A DNA stretch of 64,000 bases from positions 4,650,001 to 4,714,000 of the forward strand of contig NZ_CP117430.1 of assembly GCF_030687395.1 (NCBI RefSeq), in the 5' to 3' direction. Shown piece by piece: positions 44,465 through 54,417 of this stretch. Under the pieces are notes generated by a model that was not told the origin of the DNA, ran no database searches, and was given only the letters and a program-made list of their open reading frames with translations. The position numbers and the translations under genes were made by a program. The stretch comes from Pseudomonas wuhanensis. GTDB lineage: Bacteria > Pseudomonadota > Gammaproteobacteria > Pseudomonadales > Pseudomonadaceae. Within the stretch, counting starts at the first letter, position 1. The number at the start of each line of letters is the position of its first letter.

Positions 44465-45523
44465 ATGAGCAAGCAACCCTCCCTGAGCTACAAGGACGCC
44501 GGTGTAGACATCGACGCCGGTGAAGCATTGGTCGAACGCATCAAGAGCGTCGCCAAGCGCACTGCGCGCCCGGAAGTCATGGGCGGCCTGGGCGGTTTCG
44601 GCGCCCTCTGCGAAATCCCGGCCGGTTACAAACAACCGGTGCTGGTCTCTGGCACTGACGGCGTCGGCACCAAGCTGCGCCTGGCGCTGAACCTGAACAA
44701 GCACGACAGCATCGGCATCGACCTGGTTGCCATGTGCGTGAACGACCTGGTGGTCTGCGGCGCCGAGCCGCTGTTCTTCCTCGACTATTACGCCACCGGC
44801 AAACTGAACGTCGAAACCGCGACCCAGGTCGTGACCGGCATCGGCGCTGGCTGTGAACTGTCCGGCTGCTCCCTGGTCGGCGGCGAAACCGCTGAAATGC
44901 CTGGCATGTACGAAGGCGAAGACTACGACCTGGCCGGCTTCTGCGTCGGCGTCGTGGAAAAGTCCGAAATCATCGACGGTTCCAAAGTCGCTGCCGGCGA
45001 TGCCCTGCTCGCCCTGCCGTCTTCCGGCCCGCACTCCAACGGCTACTCGCTGATCCGCAAGATCATCGAAGTGTCCGGTGCAGACATCGAAAACATCCAG
45101 CTCGACGGCAAACCGCTGACTGATCTGCTGATGGCCCCGACCCGCATCTACGTGAAGCCGCTGCTCAAGCTGATCAAGGAAACCGGCGCTGTCAAAGCCA
45201 TGGCCCACATCACCGGTGGTGGCCTGCTGGACAACATTCCGCGCGTTCTGCCAAAAGGCGCACAAGCGGTGGTTGACGTTGCAAGCTGGACTCGCCCTGC
45301 CGTGTTCGACTGGCTGCAAGAGAAAGGCAACGTCAACGAAAACGAAATGCACCGCGTGCTGAACTGCGGCGTTGGCATGGTTATCTGCGTGGCTCAAGAG
45401 CACGTTGAATCCGCGCTGAACGTGTTGCGTGAAGCCGGCGAGCAGCCTTGGGTCATCGGTCAGATCGCTACCGCTGCCGAAGGCGCGGCTCAGGTTGAAC
45501 TGAAGAACCTCAAGGCTGATTGA
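44465..45523 (+). CDS. purM: Phosphoribosylformylglycinamidine cyclo-ligase
   Basis: A 352-residue AIR synthetase, fifth step of purine synthesis. Family motifs: the N-terminal [23 protein letters not shown]-site [28 protein letters not shown] and [15 protein letters not shown]. Its TGA overlaps the purN ATG by one base, so the two are coupled. Confidence 0.97.
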   Translation: MSKQPSLSYKDAGVDIDAGEALVERIKSVAKRTARPEVMGGLGGFGALCEIPAGYKQPVLVSGTDGVGTKLRLALNLNKHDSIGIDLVAMCVNDLVVCGAEPLFFLDYYATGKLNVETATQVVTGIGAGCELSGCSLVGGETAEMPGMYEGEDYDLAGFCVGVVEKSEIIDGSKVAAGDALLALPSSGPHSNGYSLIRKIIEVSGADIENIQLDGKPLTDLLMAPTRIYVKPLLKLIKETGAVKAMAHITGGGLLDNIPRVLPKGAQAVVDVASWTRPAVFDWLQEKGNVNENEMHRVLNCGVGMVICVAQEHVESALNVLREAGEQPWVIGQIATAAEGAAQVELKNLKAD

Positions 45524-46173
45524 TGTCCCAGACCTGTGATGTGGTGGTGCTGTTGTCCGGCACCGGCAGTAACTTGCAGGCCTTGATCGACAGCACGCGA
45601 ACCGGCGACAGCCCGGTTCGCATCGCTGCGGTGATCTCCAACCGCGCCGACGCCTACGGCCTGCAACGCGCCAGGGACGCGGGTATCGACACCCGCACCC
45701 TGGATCACAAGGCTTTCGAAGGTCGCGAGGCCTTCGATGCCGCGCTGATCGAACTGATCGACGCCTTCAACCCCAAACTCGTGGTACTGGCCGGTTTCAT
45801 GCGCATTCTCAGCGCTGACTTCGTGCGCCACTATCAAGGCCGCCTGCTCAATATCCATCCTTCGCTGCTGCCCAAATACAAAGGGTTACACACCCATCAG
45901 CGCGCGCTGGAGGCCGGCGACACTGAACACGGCTGTTCCGTGCACTTCGTCACCGAGGAACTCGATGGCGGACCACTGGTCGTACAGGCAGTAATACCGG
46001 TAGAGTTGCACGATTCGCCGCAGAGTCTGGCGCAGCGAGTCCATACCCAGGAACACCTGATTTACCCGATGGCCGTACGCTGGTTTGCTGAAGGTCGTTT
46101 ATCACTCGGTGAACAAGGTGCTTTACTGGACGGACAGTTACTCGCGGCCAGCGGCCACTTGATTCGAACCTAG
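45523..46173 (+). CDS. purN: Phosphoribosylglycinamide formyltransferase
   Basis: A 216-residue GAR transformylase using 10-formyltetrahydrofolate. The substrate loop is VLLSGTGSNLQALID, the catalytic Asn/His segment is NIHPSLLPKYKGLHTH, and the catalytic Asp lies in VTEELDGGPLV. It is the second gene of the purMN operon. Confidence 0.97.
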   Translation: MSQTCDVVVLLSGTGSNLQALIDSTRTGDSPVRIAAVISNRADAYGLQRARDAGIDTRTLDHKAFEGREAFDAALIELIDAFNPKLVVLAGFMRILSADFVRHYQGRLLNIHPSLLPKYKGLHTHQRALEAGDTEHGCSVHFVTEELDGGPLVVQAVIPVELHDSPQSLAQRVHTQEHLIYPMAVRWFAEGRLSLGEQGALLDGQLLAASGHLIRT

Positions 46174-46181
46174 GAGATTTT

Positions 46182-46895
46182 ATGCGTCGCGCCCTGCTCT
46201 TCGCTTGCGCTCTGCTCGCCCTGCCGTTTGCGCAGGCCGCAGACCTTCAACCCTTCTCCGCCAGCTATACCGCCGACTGGAAACAGCTGCCCATGAGCGG
46301 CACTGCCGAACGCAGCCTGACCAAGGGGGCCAACGGCGTCTGGAAACTCAGCTTCAAGGCGTCGATGATGATCGCCAGCCTGACTGAAGAAAGCACCCTG
46401 ACCCTGGACAAGGACACGCTGCTGCCACAGTCCTACCACTTCGAACGTGGTGGCCTAGGCAAAGCCAAGAAGGCCGACCTGGACTTCGATTGGACCAACA
46501 AGATGGTCACTGGCACCGATCGCGGTGACGCCGTCAAACTTCCGCTCAATCGCGGCATGGTCGACAAGTCCACCTATCAACTGGCGCTGCAGCATGACGT
46601 AGCCGCCGGCAAGAAAAGCATGAGCTATCAGGTTGTCGATGACGGAGAAGTCGATACCTATGACTTCCGCGTGCTGGGCTCGGAGAAAGTCGACACCAAG
46701 GCTGGCCAGATCGAAGCGATCAAGGTCGAGCGCGTGCGCGACCCGACACAAAGCAAGCGCATCACCGTCCTGTGGTTCGCCAAGGATTGGGATTATTTGC
46801 TGGTCCGTCTGCAACAGGTCGAAACCGACGGCAAGGAGTACAACATCATGCTCCTCGACGGCACGGTCAACGGCAAACCGGTCAAAGGCAGCTGA
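46182..46895 (+). CDS. DUF3108 domain-containing exported protein
   Basis: A 237-residue protein with a signal peptide (LLALPFAQAA) and a beta-rich DUF3108 domain (SASYTADWKQLPMSGTAERS). It is likely periplasmic and of unknown role. It starts 8 bases after purN, so it is probably in the same transcript, and is followed by a strong terminator. Confidence 0.87.
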   Translation: MRRALLFACALLALPFAQAADLQPFSASYTADWKQLPMSGTAERSLTKGANGVWKLSFKASMMIASLTEESTLTLDKDTLLPQSYHFERGGLGKAKKADLDFDWTNKMVTGTDRGDAVKLPLNRGMVDKSTYQLALQHDVAAGKKSMSYQVVDDGEVDTYDFRVLGSEKVDTKAGQIEAIKVERVRDPTQSKRITVLWFAKDWDYLLVRLQQVETDGKEYNIMLLDGTVNGKPVKGS

Positions 46896-46909
46896 TTCGC
46901 TACGACATG

Positions 46910-46937
46910 AAAGCCCCGCAAATGCGGGGCTTTTTTT
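46910..46937 (+). terminator. Intrinsic terminator of the purMN-DUF3108 transcript
   Basis: AAAGCCCCGC / AAAT / GCGGGGCTTT then further T residues; a classic 10-bp stem with U-run. Confidence 0.9.
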
Positions 46938-46965
46938 CGTCTGGCGTTTGGTTGGGTGAGAGCGA

Positions 46966-47430
46966 TCAGCGCACGGTAAAGCGTTGCTGAGCCAACAGAC
47001 GGTCGCCCTGGAACACCATGAAACGCCATTCTCCGGGAACGACTTCATGGCTTTCGGTGAACTCGTACGCCATCACGTCCTGCGGAGCACCGGGTACCAG
47101 CTTTTGAGTAACTTCCAGTTTGTCGTGACGCACACCATCCGGAGTACGGATGCCCGGGGTGAAATAGAGCAAAGTCAGCGGCTGGTCTTCGGCGACCTTG
47201 CCGGCCAACTGGTAACGCATACCGAACTTGGTGCCGAGTTTGGCGGGGACGATTTCGGTTTGCTGGATCTGTTCATTGCTACGGCGCAAAACTCGCTCGC
47301 CCGATTGCAGCTCGGCTTTCGGGCCAGCGAACACGCCGTACTCCACTGGGCCTTCGACACGGACTTCGGCACTGGCCAGACCACTGACGAACATCATTGT
47401 GGCCAGGGCGGCTAAACGGGTGAGGTGCAT
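46966..47430 (-). CDS. DUF3859 domain-containing exported protein
   Basis: A 154-residue protein with a signal peptide (MMFVSGLASA) and a DUF3859 beta-sandwich domain, ending ESHEVVPGEWRFMVFQGDRL. The function is unknown. MHLTRLAAL at 47430, after AAGGAGCGCACC, is the start; the open frame upstream to 47532 is rejected. Confidence 0.85.
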   Translation of the reverse strand: MHLTRLAALATMMFVSGLASAEVRVEGPVEYGVFAGPKAELQSGERVLRRSNEQIQQTEIVPAKLGTKFGMRYQLAGKVAEDQPLTLLYFTPGIRTPDGVRHDKLEVTQKLVPGAPQDVMAYEFTESHEVVPGEWRFMVFQGDRLLAQQRFTVR

Positions 47431-47554
47431 GGTGCGCTCCTTGATTGAGATGAGCGCGAGGGTATGACGCGGGGGTGACAGGACGATGACAACCTTGAGT
47501 TCAGCAACCCTGAAGTGAGGGGGCTTGCCCAATCCGGGAGTTGAAGTCCCATTG

Positions 47555-48565
47555 TTACTTCACAACAGCCCGAGGCAGGATCGCCAGGAAATTATCCCGC
47601 GCAACCCTTCTGGCAACATCCTCCGGCAAGGCATCAAGAAACGGATCGAAGCTGTGCATTTCCTGACCGAGCTTGTTGAAACGCCCCACCACATCGGAAC
47701 CGAGCATGAAGCGCTCCGGAAAGCGCTCCACCAGTCTCACCCATTCATCCCGAGGCGTGCCCTGCTCGTCCAGCAGGTAAGGCGTCAGCATGCTCCAGGA
47801 CAGGTCAACGAACAGATTGGGGTAAGCCTCGAGCATTCGCGACAGCGTCGGCAACAGAAAATCCAGCTGGGTCTGGTGCCGATGAATTTCCGCACTGGTG
47901 CCTGCATGAGCCCAGATAAACCGGGTGTGTGGATGATTGCGCAGCGGCTCCTCGACTTCTGCCAGGTACAGCGGATTTTTCTCACGCTTGGAGGTGATGT
48001 TGGAATGCAGCATCACCGGCAAGTCGTTCTCGGCAGCCAGGTGGTAGATGCGGGTCATCGCCTCGTTGTTGGCCCGCGGCGTGTCGCCGGATGTCAGCGC
48101 AGTCAGATCGTCGTGACGGGTAAAGACTTCGCCAATGCCCTGCCAAAGCCCGGGATAGAGGTCGAGCATGCGCTGGATGTGTGCCGCGGAGTTTTTGTCA
48201 TTCGGGTTGAAGCCTGACAGGAAAGGGTGAAAACGCTGGCGCTGCTCTGTGGTCAGCTTATTCACCGCCGCCGCGACGATCACATCGGTCGCGCTATACC
48301 AATAGGCATCGGCGTCATCGCCGGCGTAATAACGTGGGCGTTTGGGTTCGTCTTCGTGCCATTTCTTGGCCACCGGAATGCCGGAAATCATTACATGATC
48401 GATAGCATTGTCGTCCATGGCCGTGAGCAATTTCGACATGCCCGCCGTTTCCTGGAAGAAATCGACGTAATGCAGGTGCGCATCGCTGTAGGCATATTCG
48501 CGGGCGTAGGTATCAGTGCCGCACAGCGCCAGCAACCAGGCGAGGCTCAAGCGGATCGGGGGCAC
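47555..48565 (-). CDS. Amidohydrolase family protein (COG2159 type), exported
   Basis: A 336-residue TIM-barrel metal-dependent hydrolase with an N-terminal signal-like segment (LSLAWLLALCGTDTYA). The metal motif is SDAHLHYVDF (H-x-H); the later histidine segments are PVMLHSNITS and FIWAHAGTS, and the final Asp is in FMLGSDVVGRF. The substrate is unknown. The start is a GTG at 48565, because CAGGAG lies 6 bases upstream; a longer frame to 48640 has no such site. Confidence 0.82.
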   Translation of the reverse strand: MPPIRLSLAWLLALCGTDTYAREYAYSDAHLHYVDFFQETAGMSKLLTAMDDNAIDHVMISGIPVAKKWHEDEPKRPRYYAGDDADAYWYSATDVIVAAAVNKLTTEQRQRFHPFLSGFNPNDKNSAAHIQRMLDLYPGLWQGIGEVFTRHDDLTALTSGDTPRANNEAMTRIYHLAAENDLPVMLHSNITSKREKNPLYLAEVEEPLRNHPHTRFIWAHAGTSAEIHRHQTQLDFLLPTLSRMLEAYPNLFVDLSWSMLTPYLLDEQGTPRDEWVRLVERFPERFMLGSDVVGRFNKLGQEMHSFDPFLDALPEDVARRVARDNFLAILPRAVVK

Positions 48566-48729
48566 GGAATTCTCCTGTGATGGGCAACTGCGGTACGAGC
48601 AACATAGACCGCACCACGCAAACCAGGGTTCAGCCGGCAAGAAAGTGGAACGCGAATTTGAAGGAATGCTCTATAACTTCAGGGTCTTTTTTGATCGAAT
48701 GACTTTTCATATTGCCCGCGAGGTTTCCC

Positions 48730-49146
48730 ATGACTGTTACCGTCAATACCGTCTCCGCCGAAGGTTTTCGTCACAGCGTCCAAATCGATGACCACGAACT
48801 TTTTGCCGACGTGCCGAAAACCTCTGGCGGCGAAGGCACGGCGCCTGAACCACACGACTACTTCGACGCCGCCCTCGGTGCCTGTAAGGCCCTGACGCTG
48901 AAAATGTATGCCAAGAAGAAGGACATCCCGCTGACAGGCGTCGAGGTTGAGGTCACGCGCGACAACAGCGAAGAGCAGAAAGGCAAATACGCCCTGCACG
49001 TCGAACTCACGCTCAAAGGTGTGCTCACCGACGCCCAGCGCGAGGAGCTGCACCGCGTGGCCGACCGCTGCCCGGTACACAAACTGATGACCACCTCCGA
49101 AGTCAGCATCGAAACCCATCTGTCCGAAGGCGCCTTCAGTCAATAG
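48730..49146 (+). CDS. OsmC family peroxidase-like protein
   Basis: A 138-residue OsmC/Ohr-fold protein with the two reactive cysteines Cys52 (ALGACKALTL) and Cys114 (VADRCPVHKL). These form the thiol peroxidase centre. It lacks the Ohr-type N-terminal pattern, so it is closer to the OsmC/YhfA branch. MTVTVNTVSA at 48730 is chosen over a start six codons earlier. Confidence 0.87.
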   Translation: MTVTVNTVSAEGFRHSVQIDDHELFADVPKTSGGEGTAPEPHDYFDAALGACKALTLKMYAKKKDIPLTGVEVEVTRDNSEEQKGKYALHVELTLKGVLTDAQREELHRVADRCPVHKLMTTSEVSIETHLSEGAFSQ

Positions 49147-49207
49147 CGGCAACGGCTGTGCAAGCGGGTTATGCTCCCTGCGTCACCCGCTCAGCCTGGA
49201 ATGCACC

Positions 49208-50083
49208 ATGAACACTCCGCTCGTGATCCGCCCTCGCGCCGAAGATGTCGAAGGCCAGCCGATTTTTCGCCCGTTGCCGTCAGCCAAATGCCGCAACGTC
49301 GGGCCTTTCGTGTTTTTTGACCACATGCTCGAAACCCGTTACCCGGCGGGCAAAGGCATGAATATCCGTCAGCATCCGCACATCGGCCTGTCCACCCTCA
49401 CCTACCTGTTTGAAGGGCAAATCCAGCACAAGGACAGCCTCGGTTCCGATCAGGTGGTGAATGCTGGCGATGTCAGTTGGATGACCGCCGGCAGTGCAAT
49501 TGCCCACGTCGAACGCACGCCCGAACCATTGAAAGACAGCGGCTTTACGATGCACGGCCTACAGATCTGGCTGGCGTCGCCCAAGGATCATGAACACGGT
49601 CCGGGACACTACAGCCACCATCCGGCTGCCACGCTGCCCGTCAGCGATAACCTTGGCGTGAAGATACGGATGATCGCCGGATCAGGCTTTTGCCTCAAAT
49701 CGCCGGTCCCTGTGCTTTCTCCTACGCTGTATGCCGAATTGAACCTGCAAACCGCGACCACATTGCTGATTCCCACCGAGCATGAAGAGCGGGCACTGTA
49801 TGTGCTGAGCGGTGAGGTACAACTGGATGGTGAGCCGATTGAACCTCACTCGCTGGTAGTGTTGCCTGCGGGGGAAGAGATGACCTTGTTCGCCGAGAGC
49901 GATTGTCATGCCGTGCTGTTTGGTGGCGCGCCGCTGGATGGGCCGCGACGGATCAACTGGAATTTCGTCGCCAGTGATCCGGCGTTGATCGATGAAGCGC
50001 GTCGACGCTGGGCGGCCGGGGATTGGCCGACAGTGCCGGGGGAAAGTGAGCGGATCGAACTGCCTTCGGATCTTCGGCGTTAG
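49208..50083 (+). CDS. Pirin family protein
   Basis: A 291-residue bicupin. The N-terminal cupin has the iron-site pattern MNIRQHPHIGLSTLTYLFEG (His-x-His) and ends with SAIAHVERTP; the C-terminal cupin begins near ALYVLSGEVQLDGE. Pirins bind iron, and some oxidise quercetin. It lies 61 bp after the OsmC gene in the same direction. Confidence 0.9.
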   Translation: MNTPLVIRPRAEDVEGQPIFRPLPSAKCRNVGPFVFFDHMLETRYPAGKGMNIRQHPHIGLSTLTYLFEGQIQHKDSLGSDQVVNAGDVSWMTAGSAIAHVERTPEPLKDSGFTMHGLQIWLASPKDHEHGPGHYSHHPAATLPVSDNLGVKIRMIAGSGFCLKSPVPVLSPTLYAELNLQTATTLLIPTEHEERALYVLSGEVQLDGEPIEPHSLVVLPAGEEMTLFAESDCHAVLFGGAPLDGPRRINWNFVASDPALIDEARRRWAAGDWPTVPGESERIELPSDLRR

Positions 50084-50090
50084 TAACACC

Positions 50091-50188
50091 GCCATCGCGG
50101 GCAAGCCCGCTCCCACATTAGTTGACCGGGCCGTTCGCAAAATTCGCGCACGGCACAATTCCCTGTGGGAGCGGGCTTGCCCGCGATG
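50091..50188. repeat. REP pair (REPIN-like)
   Basis: Arms GCCATCGCGGGCAAGCCCGC... at 50091-50117 and inverted at 50163-50188, between the convergent pirin and dienelactone hydrolase genes. Confidence 0.92.
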
Positions 50189-50230
50189 AGGCCCGTTCAG
50201 GCACCGACTCAGTCAGCGCCTGGTAACAGC

Positions 50231-50959
50231 TCAACCTTTAAAAACTTCATCCAGCAAGTTATGCATCGACGTGAACGCGCGAGCAGCCGTCTTCGCGTCA
50301 TACATCATCTTGCCCGGCACATTGGCATGCGGGTCAGTGAACGAATGCACCGCGCCGCCATAGCTCAGCAACTGCCAATCCACACCCGCGGCATTCATCT
50401 CAGCTTCGAACGCTGGTAGCTGCTCTTTCGGCACCAGCGGGTCGGCAGCGCCATGCAGCACCAGCACCGAGCCCTTGATGTTTTTCGCATCGTTCACGTT
50501 CGGCGTATCCAATGTGCCGTGGAACGACACCGCCGCTTTCACCGGCGCGCCCGTACGAGCCAGTTCCAACGCGCAGCAACCACCGAAGCAGAAACCGAAC
50601 GTTGCCAGTTTCGAGGTATCGATCGCCGCCTCGCCCTGCCCTTGGAGCTGCTCGAAGGCAGCCTGTACGCGTTTGCGCAGCAAGGCGCGGTCATTCTTCA
50701 ACGGCATCATTGCTGCGCCCGCCTCGTCGCCGTTCTGCGGACGAGTCGCCTGGCCATAGAGGTCCGCGATCAACACCACGTAGCCCTTGGAGGCCACCGA
50801 CTTGGCGATCTCTTCAGCACCGGCGCTGACGCCCATCCAGTTCGGCGCCATCAACAGGCCTGGGCGCGGGCCCTTATGGTCGGCATCGAAGGCTAGACGG
50901 CTTTCATACGGCTGGCCGTCGATCTGATAGGCGACGGAACGAACAGTGATTTGGCTCAT
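50231..50959 (-). CDS. Dienelactone hydrolase family protein
   Basis: A 242-residue alpha/beta hydrolase. The nucleophile Cys124 is in FGFCFGGCCAL (G-x-C-x-G-G), the acid in LHGAADPLVP, and the His in YGGAVHSFTDP. This Cys-Asp-His triad is typical of dienelactone hydrolases. The natural substrate is unknown; no aromatic degradation genes are nearby. Confidence 0.9.
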   Translation of the reverse strand: MSQITVRSVAYQIDGQPYESRLAFDADHKGPRPGLLMAPNWMGVSAGAEEIAKSVASKGYVVLIADLYGQATRPQNGDEAGAAMMPLKNDRALLRKRVQAAFEQLQGQGEAAIDTSKLATFGFCFGGCCALELARTGAPVKAAVSFHGTLDTPNVNDAKNIKGSVLVLHGAADPLVPKEQLPAFEAEMNAAGVDWQLLSYGGAVHSFTDPHANVPGKMMYDAKTAARAFTSMHNLLDEVFKG

Positions 50960-50991
50960 GACTAACTCCCAGTAAAAAAACCCCAGAATGA

Positions 50992-51015
50992 AAAAACCCG
51001 CCGAAGCGGGTTTTT
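50992..51015 (-). terminator. Intrinsic terminator of htpG
   Basis: AAAAACCCGC / CGAA / GCGGGTTTTT; on the minus strand it lies 12 bases after the htpG stop and is followed by a T-run. Confidence 0.85.
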
Positions 51016-51026
51016 ATACAACGCGG

Positions 51027-52931
51027 TTAAACCGACAGTTCAACCAGCAGCTTGTTCAGACGGCGCACATAAGCGGCCGGGTCTTTCAAGCTGTCGCCGG
51101 CCGCCAGGGCCGCCTGATCGAACAGAATGTGCGACAGGTCGCCGAAGCGCTCATCGCTCTGCTCGTTGTCGAGTTTCTCGATCAGCGGGTGAGCCGGGTT
51201 GAATTCGAAGATCGGCTTCGAATCCGGAACCTTCTGACCGCTGGCTTCCAGGATCTGGCGCATTTGCAGGCCCAGGTCCTGCTCGCCGATGGCCAGAATC
51301 GCCGGGGAATCGGTCAGACGGTGGGAAACCCGCACTTCAGCGACGGATTCACCCAAAGCGGTCTTGAGACGCTCAACCAGGCCTTCTTTGGACTTGGCGA
51401 CTTCTTCCGCGGCTTTCTTGTCTTCTTCCGAATCCAGATTGCCGAGATCCAGGTCACCGCGTGCCACGTCGACAAAGCTCTTGCCGTCGAAATCGTTGAG
51501 GTAGCTCATCAGCCACTCGTCGATGCGATCGGTCAGCAGCAGCACTTCGATGCCTTTCTTGCGGAAGACTTCCAGGTGCGGGCTGTTTTTGACTTGCGCG
51601 TAGGTTTCGCCAGTCAGGTAGTAGATCTTGTCCTGACCTTCCTTGGCGCGGGCCAGGTAATCGGCCAGACCTACAACCTGCTCGCCATCATCGCCCTGAG
51701 TGGACGCGAAACGCAGCAGGCCGGCAATTTTCTCTTTGTTGGCGAAGTCTTCTGCCGGGCCTTCTTTCATGACCTGACCAAAGTTCTTCCAGAAACCTTT
51801 GTATTGCTCAGGCTCGTTCTTCGCCAGTTTTTCCAGCATGTCCAGAACGCGCTTGGTCAGCGCCGACTTCATGGAATCGATGATCGGGTCTTTCTGCAGG
51901 ATTTCCCGCGACACGTTCAGCGACAGGTCGTTGGAGTCGACCACGCCTTTGATGAAGCGCAGGTACAGCGGCAGGAACGACTCGGCCTGATCCATGACGA
52001 ACACACGCTGCACGTACAGCTTCAGGCCTTTCGGCGCTTCACGCTGGTACAGGTCGAACGGAGCACGGGTCGGCACATAAAGTAGCGAGGTGTACTCGAG
52101 CTTGCCTTCGACCTTGTTGTGGCTCCAGCTCAGCGGGTTTTCGAAATCGTGAGCGACGTGCTTGTAGAACTCCTGATACTCCTCGTCTTTCACTTCAGTG
52201 CGAGGGCGAGTCCACAGGGCGCTGGCGCGGTTGACGGTTTCCCATTCAACGGCAGGCTTCTCTTCACCTTCAACGGCTGCCACTTCTTTCGGCAACTCGA
52301 TCGGCAAGGCGATGTGGTCGGAGTACTTCTTGATGATGTTGCGCAGACGCCAGCCATCGGCGAACTCGTCTTCACCGGACTTCAGGTGCAGAACGATGCG
52401 GGTACCGCGATCAGCTTTCTCGACGGTGGCGATTTCGAATTCGCCTTCGCCCTTGGACGACCAATGCACGCCTTCGCTGGCAGCGAGGCCGGCACGGCGG
52501 CTGAATACGTCGACTTTATCGGCGACGATGAAGGCCGAGTAGAAACCGACACCGAATTGACCGATCAGGTGCGAGTCTTTTTTCTGATCGCCAGACAGGT
52601 GTTTCATAAAATCGGCAGTGCCGGACTTGGCGATGGTACCCAGATGGGTGACCGCGTCGTCACGGCTCATGCCGATGCCGTTGTCTTCGAGGGTGACGGT
52701 TTTAGCGTCTTTATCGAAGCTCACACGGATTTTCAGTTCGGCGCCGCCTTCCAGCAACTCAGGCTTGGCCAGCGCTTCAAAACGTAATTTGTCGACAGCG
52801 TCAGAGGCGTTCGAGATCAATTCGCGAAGGAAAATTTCCTTGTTGGAATACAGCGAATGGATCATGAGGTGCAGCAGTTGCTTCACCTCGGTCTGGAAGC
52901 CCAGGGTTTCCTTTTGAGTTTCCACACTCAT
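51027..52931 (-). CDS. htpG: Molecular chaperone HtpG (Hsp90)
   Basis: A 634-residue Hsp90, the normal length for the family. The N-terminal ATPase domain has [27 protein letters not shown] and [15 protein letters not shown]; the middle and C-terminal domains follow without interruption. [12 protein letters not shown] at 52931 is the start; the upstream open frame is rejected. There is a GGAG ten bases before the ATG. Confidence 0.97.
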   Translation of the reverse strand: MSVETQKETLGFQTEVKQLLHLMIHSLYSNKEIFLRELISNASDAVDKLRFEALAKPELLEGGAELKIRVSFDKDAKTVTLEDNGIGMSRDDAVTHLGTIAKSGTADFMKHLSGDQKKDSHLIGQFGVGFYSAFIVADKVDVFSRRAGLAASEGVHWSSKGEGEFEIATVEKADRGTRIVLHLKSGEDEFADGWRLRNIIKKYSDHIALPIELPKEVAAVEGEEKPAVEWETVNRASALWTRPRTEVKDEEYQEFYKHVAHDFENPLSWSHNKVEGKLEYTSLLYVPTRAPFDLYQREAPKGLKLYVQRVFVMDQAESFLPLYLRFIKGVVDSNDLSLNVSREILQKDPIIDSMKSALTKRVLDMLEKLAKNEPEQYKGFWKNFGQVMKEGPAEDFANKEKIAGLLRFASTQGDDGEQVVGLADYLARAKEGQDKIYYLTGETYAQVKNSPHLEVFRKKGIEVLLLTDRIDEWLMSYLNDFDGKSFVDVARGDLDLGNLDSEEDKKAAEEVAKSKEGLVERLKTALGESVAEVRVSHRLTDSPAILAIGEQDLGLQMRQILEASGQKVPDSKPIFEFNPAHPLIEKLDNEQSDERFGDLSHILFDQAALAAGDSLKDPAAYVRRLNKLLVELSV

Positions 52932-53012
52932 GGTCATCAAACTCCAATCAGATGGCATAAGCCGCGACCTTGAGGGTCGGCGGCGGGTTGTCATCAGAGT
53001 TGGGGGCTGAGA

Positions 53013-53465
53013 TCAGGATTTCAAGGGCTCTTCGATTTTGAAGTGAGCGCGGGCCGTGGCAATAGGCTCGGCTTCGGTGCTTTGCCAGGCGGTAATTGCG
53101 ACGTTTGCCACTCGGCGCCCCTGTCGGCACACTTGGCATCTGGCCCAGGTATCGCGAAACTGCCCCGCGCGCAGGTAGTCGAGGGAGAAATCGATAATCT
53201 TCGGCACACCGGGCGAGCCGGTGAAAATCAGCAGATGCAGTGCCGCCGAGAGTTCCATGAAGCCGGCAATCACCCCGCCATGAATCGCCGGCAATAAAGG
53301 ATTACCAATGTTGTCTTTGTTGGCCGGCAGACGAAACAGCAGCTCATCCCCGACACGCGAACATTCAACACCGATCAGTCTGGCGTAGGGAATCAGGTCC
53401 AGCAGCGAGGCGTAGTCTCCCTGCGCATGGGCCTGTTGAAGTTGCTCCTTGAACGTGTCGGTCAT
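53013..53465 (-). CDS. PaaI-type hotdog thioesterase (second of a coupled pair)
   Basis: A 150-residue hotdog-fold protein with the PaaI-like signature NPLLPAIHGGVIAGFMELSA, whose His-Gly-Gly and following Glu line the active site, and DFSLDYLRAGQFRDTWARC. The acyl-CoA substrate is unknown. Its ATG (53465) overlaps the upstream paralogue's stop as ATGA. A longer open frame to 53894 lies inside that paralogue and is rejected. Confidence 0.85.
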   Translation of the reverse strand: MTDTFKEQLQQAHAQGDYASLLDLIPYARLIGVECSRVGDELLFRLPANKDNIGNPLLPAIHGGVIAGFMELSAALHLLIFTGSPGVPKIIDFSLDYLRAGQFRDTWARCQVCRQGRRVANVAITAWQSTEAEPIATARAHFKIEEPLKS

Positions 53466-53950
53466 TTCGCAACTCCAGTAAGGGCACCGGCAATGGCACC
53501 GCCAAACCCTTTGGTGCCTTTGATTCCCTTGCCCATGCGCATGAACGTACCTACCACATGGGCGATGGGTTGTTCGGGGTCGTCCTGATAGGCGAAACCG
53601 CGCGCGAAGATCACGTCGGTGGTCACTCGGTAGCATTGGGCGAAGCCGTATACGTCCTTGTGCGGCTCGGCGGCGTGCATGTAGTCGATGCGCAAGTCGA
53701 GCGTCGGGCAGACTTCGAACTCGGGCAGCACGCAAAGGGTGGCCATGCCGCAAGCAGTGTCCATCAGCGAGGTCAGCGCACCGCCATGAATCACCCCGGT
53801 TTGCGGGTTGCCGACGATCTGCGGGCTGTACGGCAAAATCACCGTCAGCCCTTCGCTGCTGGCGCTGTGAACGCGCATGCCGAGTACCTGACAATGCCGC
53901 AATGCCGACAGGAATCGCGTCGCACGCTCAAAAACGGGGTTTTCGGCCAT
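53462..53950 (-). CDS. PaaI-type hotdog thioesterase (first of a coupled pair)
   Basis: A 162-residue hotdog-fold protein with NPQTGVIHGGALTSLMDTAC (catalytic Asp rather than Glu in the helix) and LDLRIDYMHAAEPHKDVYG. It is clearly related to the downstream partner. The two may form a heteromer or act on different acyl-CoAs; this is inference from coupling. Confidence 0.87.
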   Translation of the reverse strand: MAENPVFERATRFLSALRHCQVLGMRVHSASSEGLTVILPYSPQIVGNPQTGVIHGGALTSLMDTACGMATLCVLPEFEVCPTLDLRIDYMHAAEPHKDVYGFAQCYRVTTDVIFARGFAYQDDPEQPIAHVVGTFMRMGKGIKGTKGFGGAIAGALTGVAK

Positions 53951-54107
53951 TGGATAAAACTCTTCTTAGTGTTTGGACAAAGTAGCAGGCTAGAGGGCAA
54001 AAGTTCCGTGGCAAAACAAACTTATATATCTGTGTGATTTGAGGAACTTAACCCTGATCGCCATGCTCGAAAGGCCAGTAGATATTTTCCATAAGGAGAA
54101 ACACCCC

Positions 54108-54353
54108 ATGCGTAAGACTTTAGCTATTGCCTTGATGTTGACCGCGTCCCTCGGTCTCGCTGCCTGCGATAAAAAATCCGAGGACAAAGCTCAAGATGCC
54201 GCCAAACATTCTGAGCAAGCTCAAGAAAAAATGAGCGAAGCTCAGGATAAAGTGAACGAAGCCGCAAAAGAAAACGCCGAAGCTGCCAAAGCTCAGGCCG
54301 AATCGAACGCAGCAGCTACAAAAGAAGCCGCTCCAGAAGCACCTAAAAACTAA
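54108..54353 (+). CDS. Small alanine/lysine-rich lipoprotein
   Basis: An 81-residue lipoprotein with lipobox LAAC (Cys20) and a mature part made of charged heptads (AQEKMSEAQDKVNEAAKENA), predicted to form a coiled coil. It ends EAPKN without the terminal Lys/Arg typical of murein-linked Lpp. The ATG at 54108 follows AAGGAG. Flanked by a strong terminator. Possibly an envelope spacer protein; not proven. Confidence 0.8.
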   Translation: MRKTLAIALMLTASLGLAACDKKSEDKAQDAAKHSEQAQEKMSEAQDKVNEAAKENAEAAKAQAESNAAATKEAAPEAPKN

Positions 54354-54372
54354 AAGCGTTTTTAGTGATAAA

Positions 54373-54403
54373 AGAAAACCCGCCAAGTGCGGGTTTTCTT
54401 TTT
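54373..54403. terminator. Terminator between the lipoprotein and MAPEG genes
   Basis: AGAAAACCCGC / CAAGT / GCGGGTTTTCTTTTT; an 11-bp stem with T-run on the plus strand and A/T flank on the other side. Confidence 0.85.
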
Positions 54404-54417
54404 ATTGGCGATAAGTG

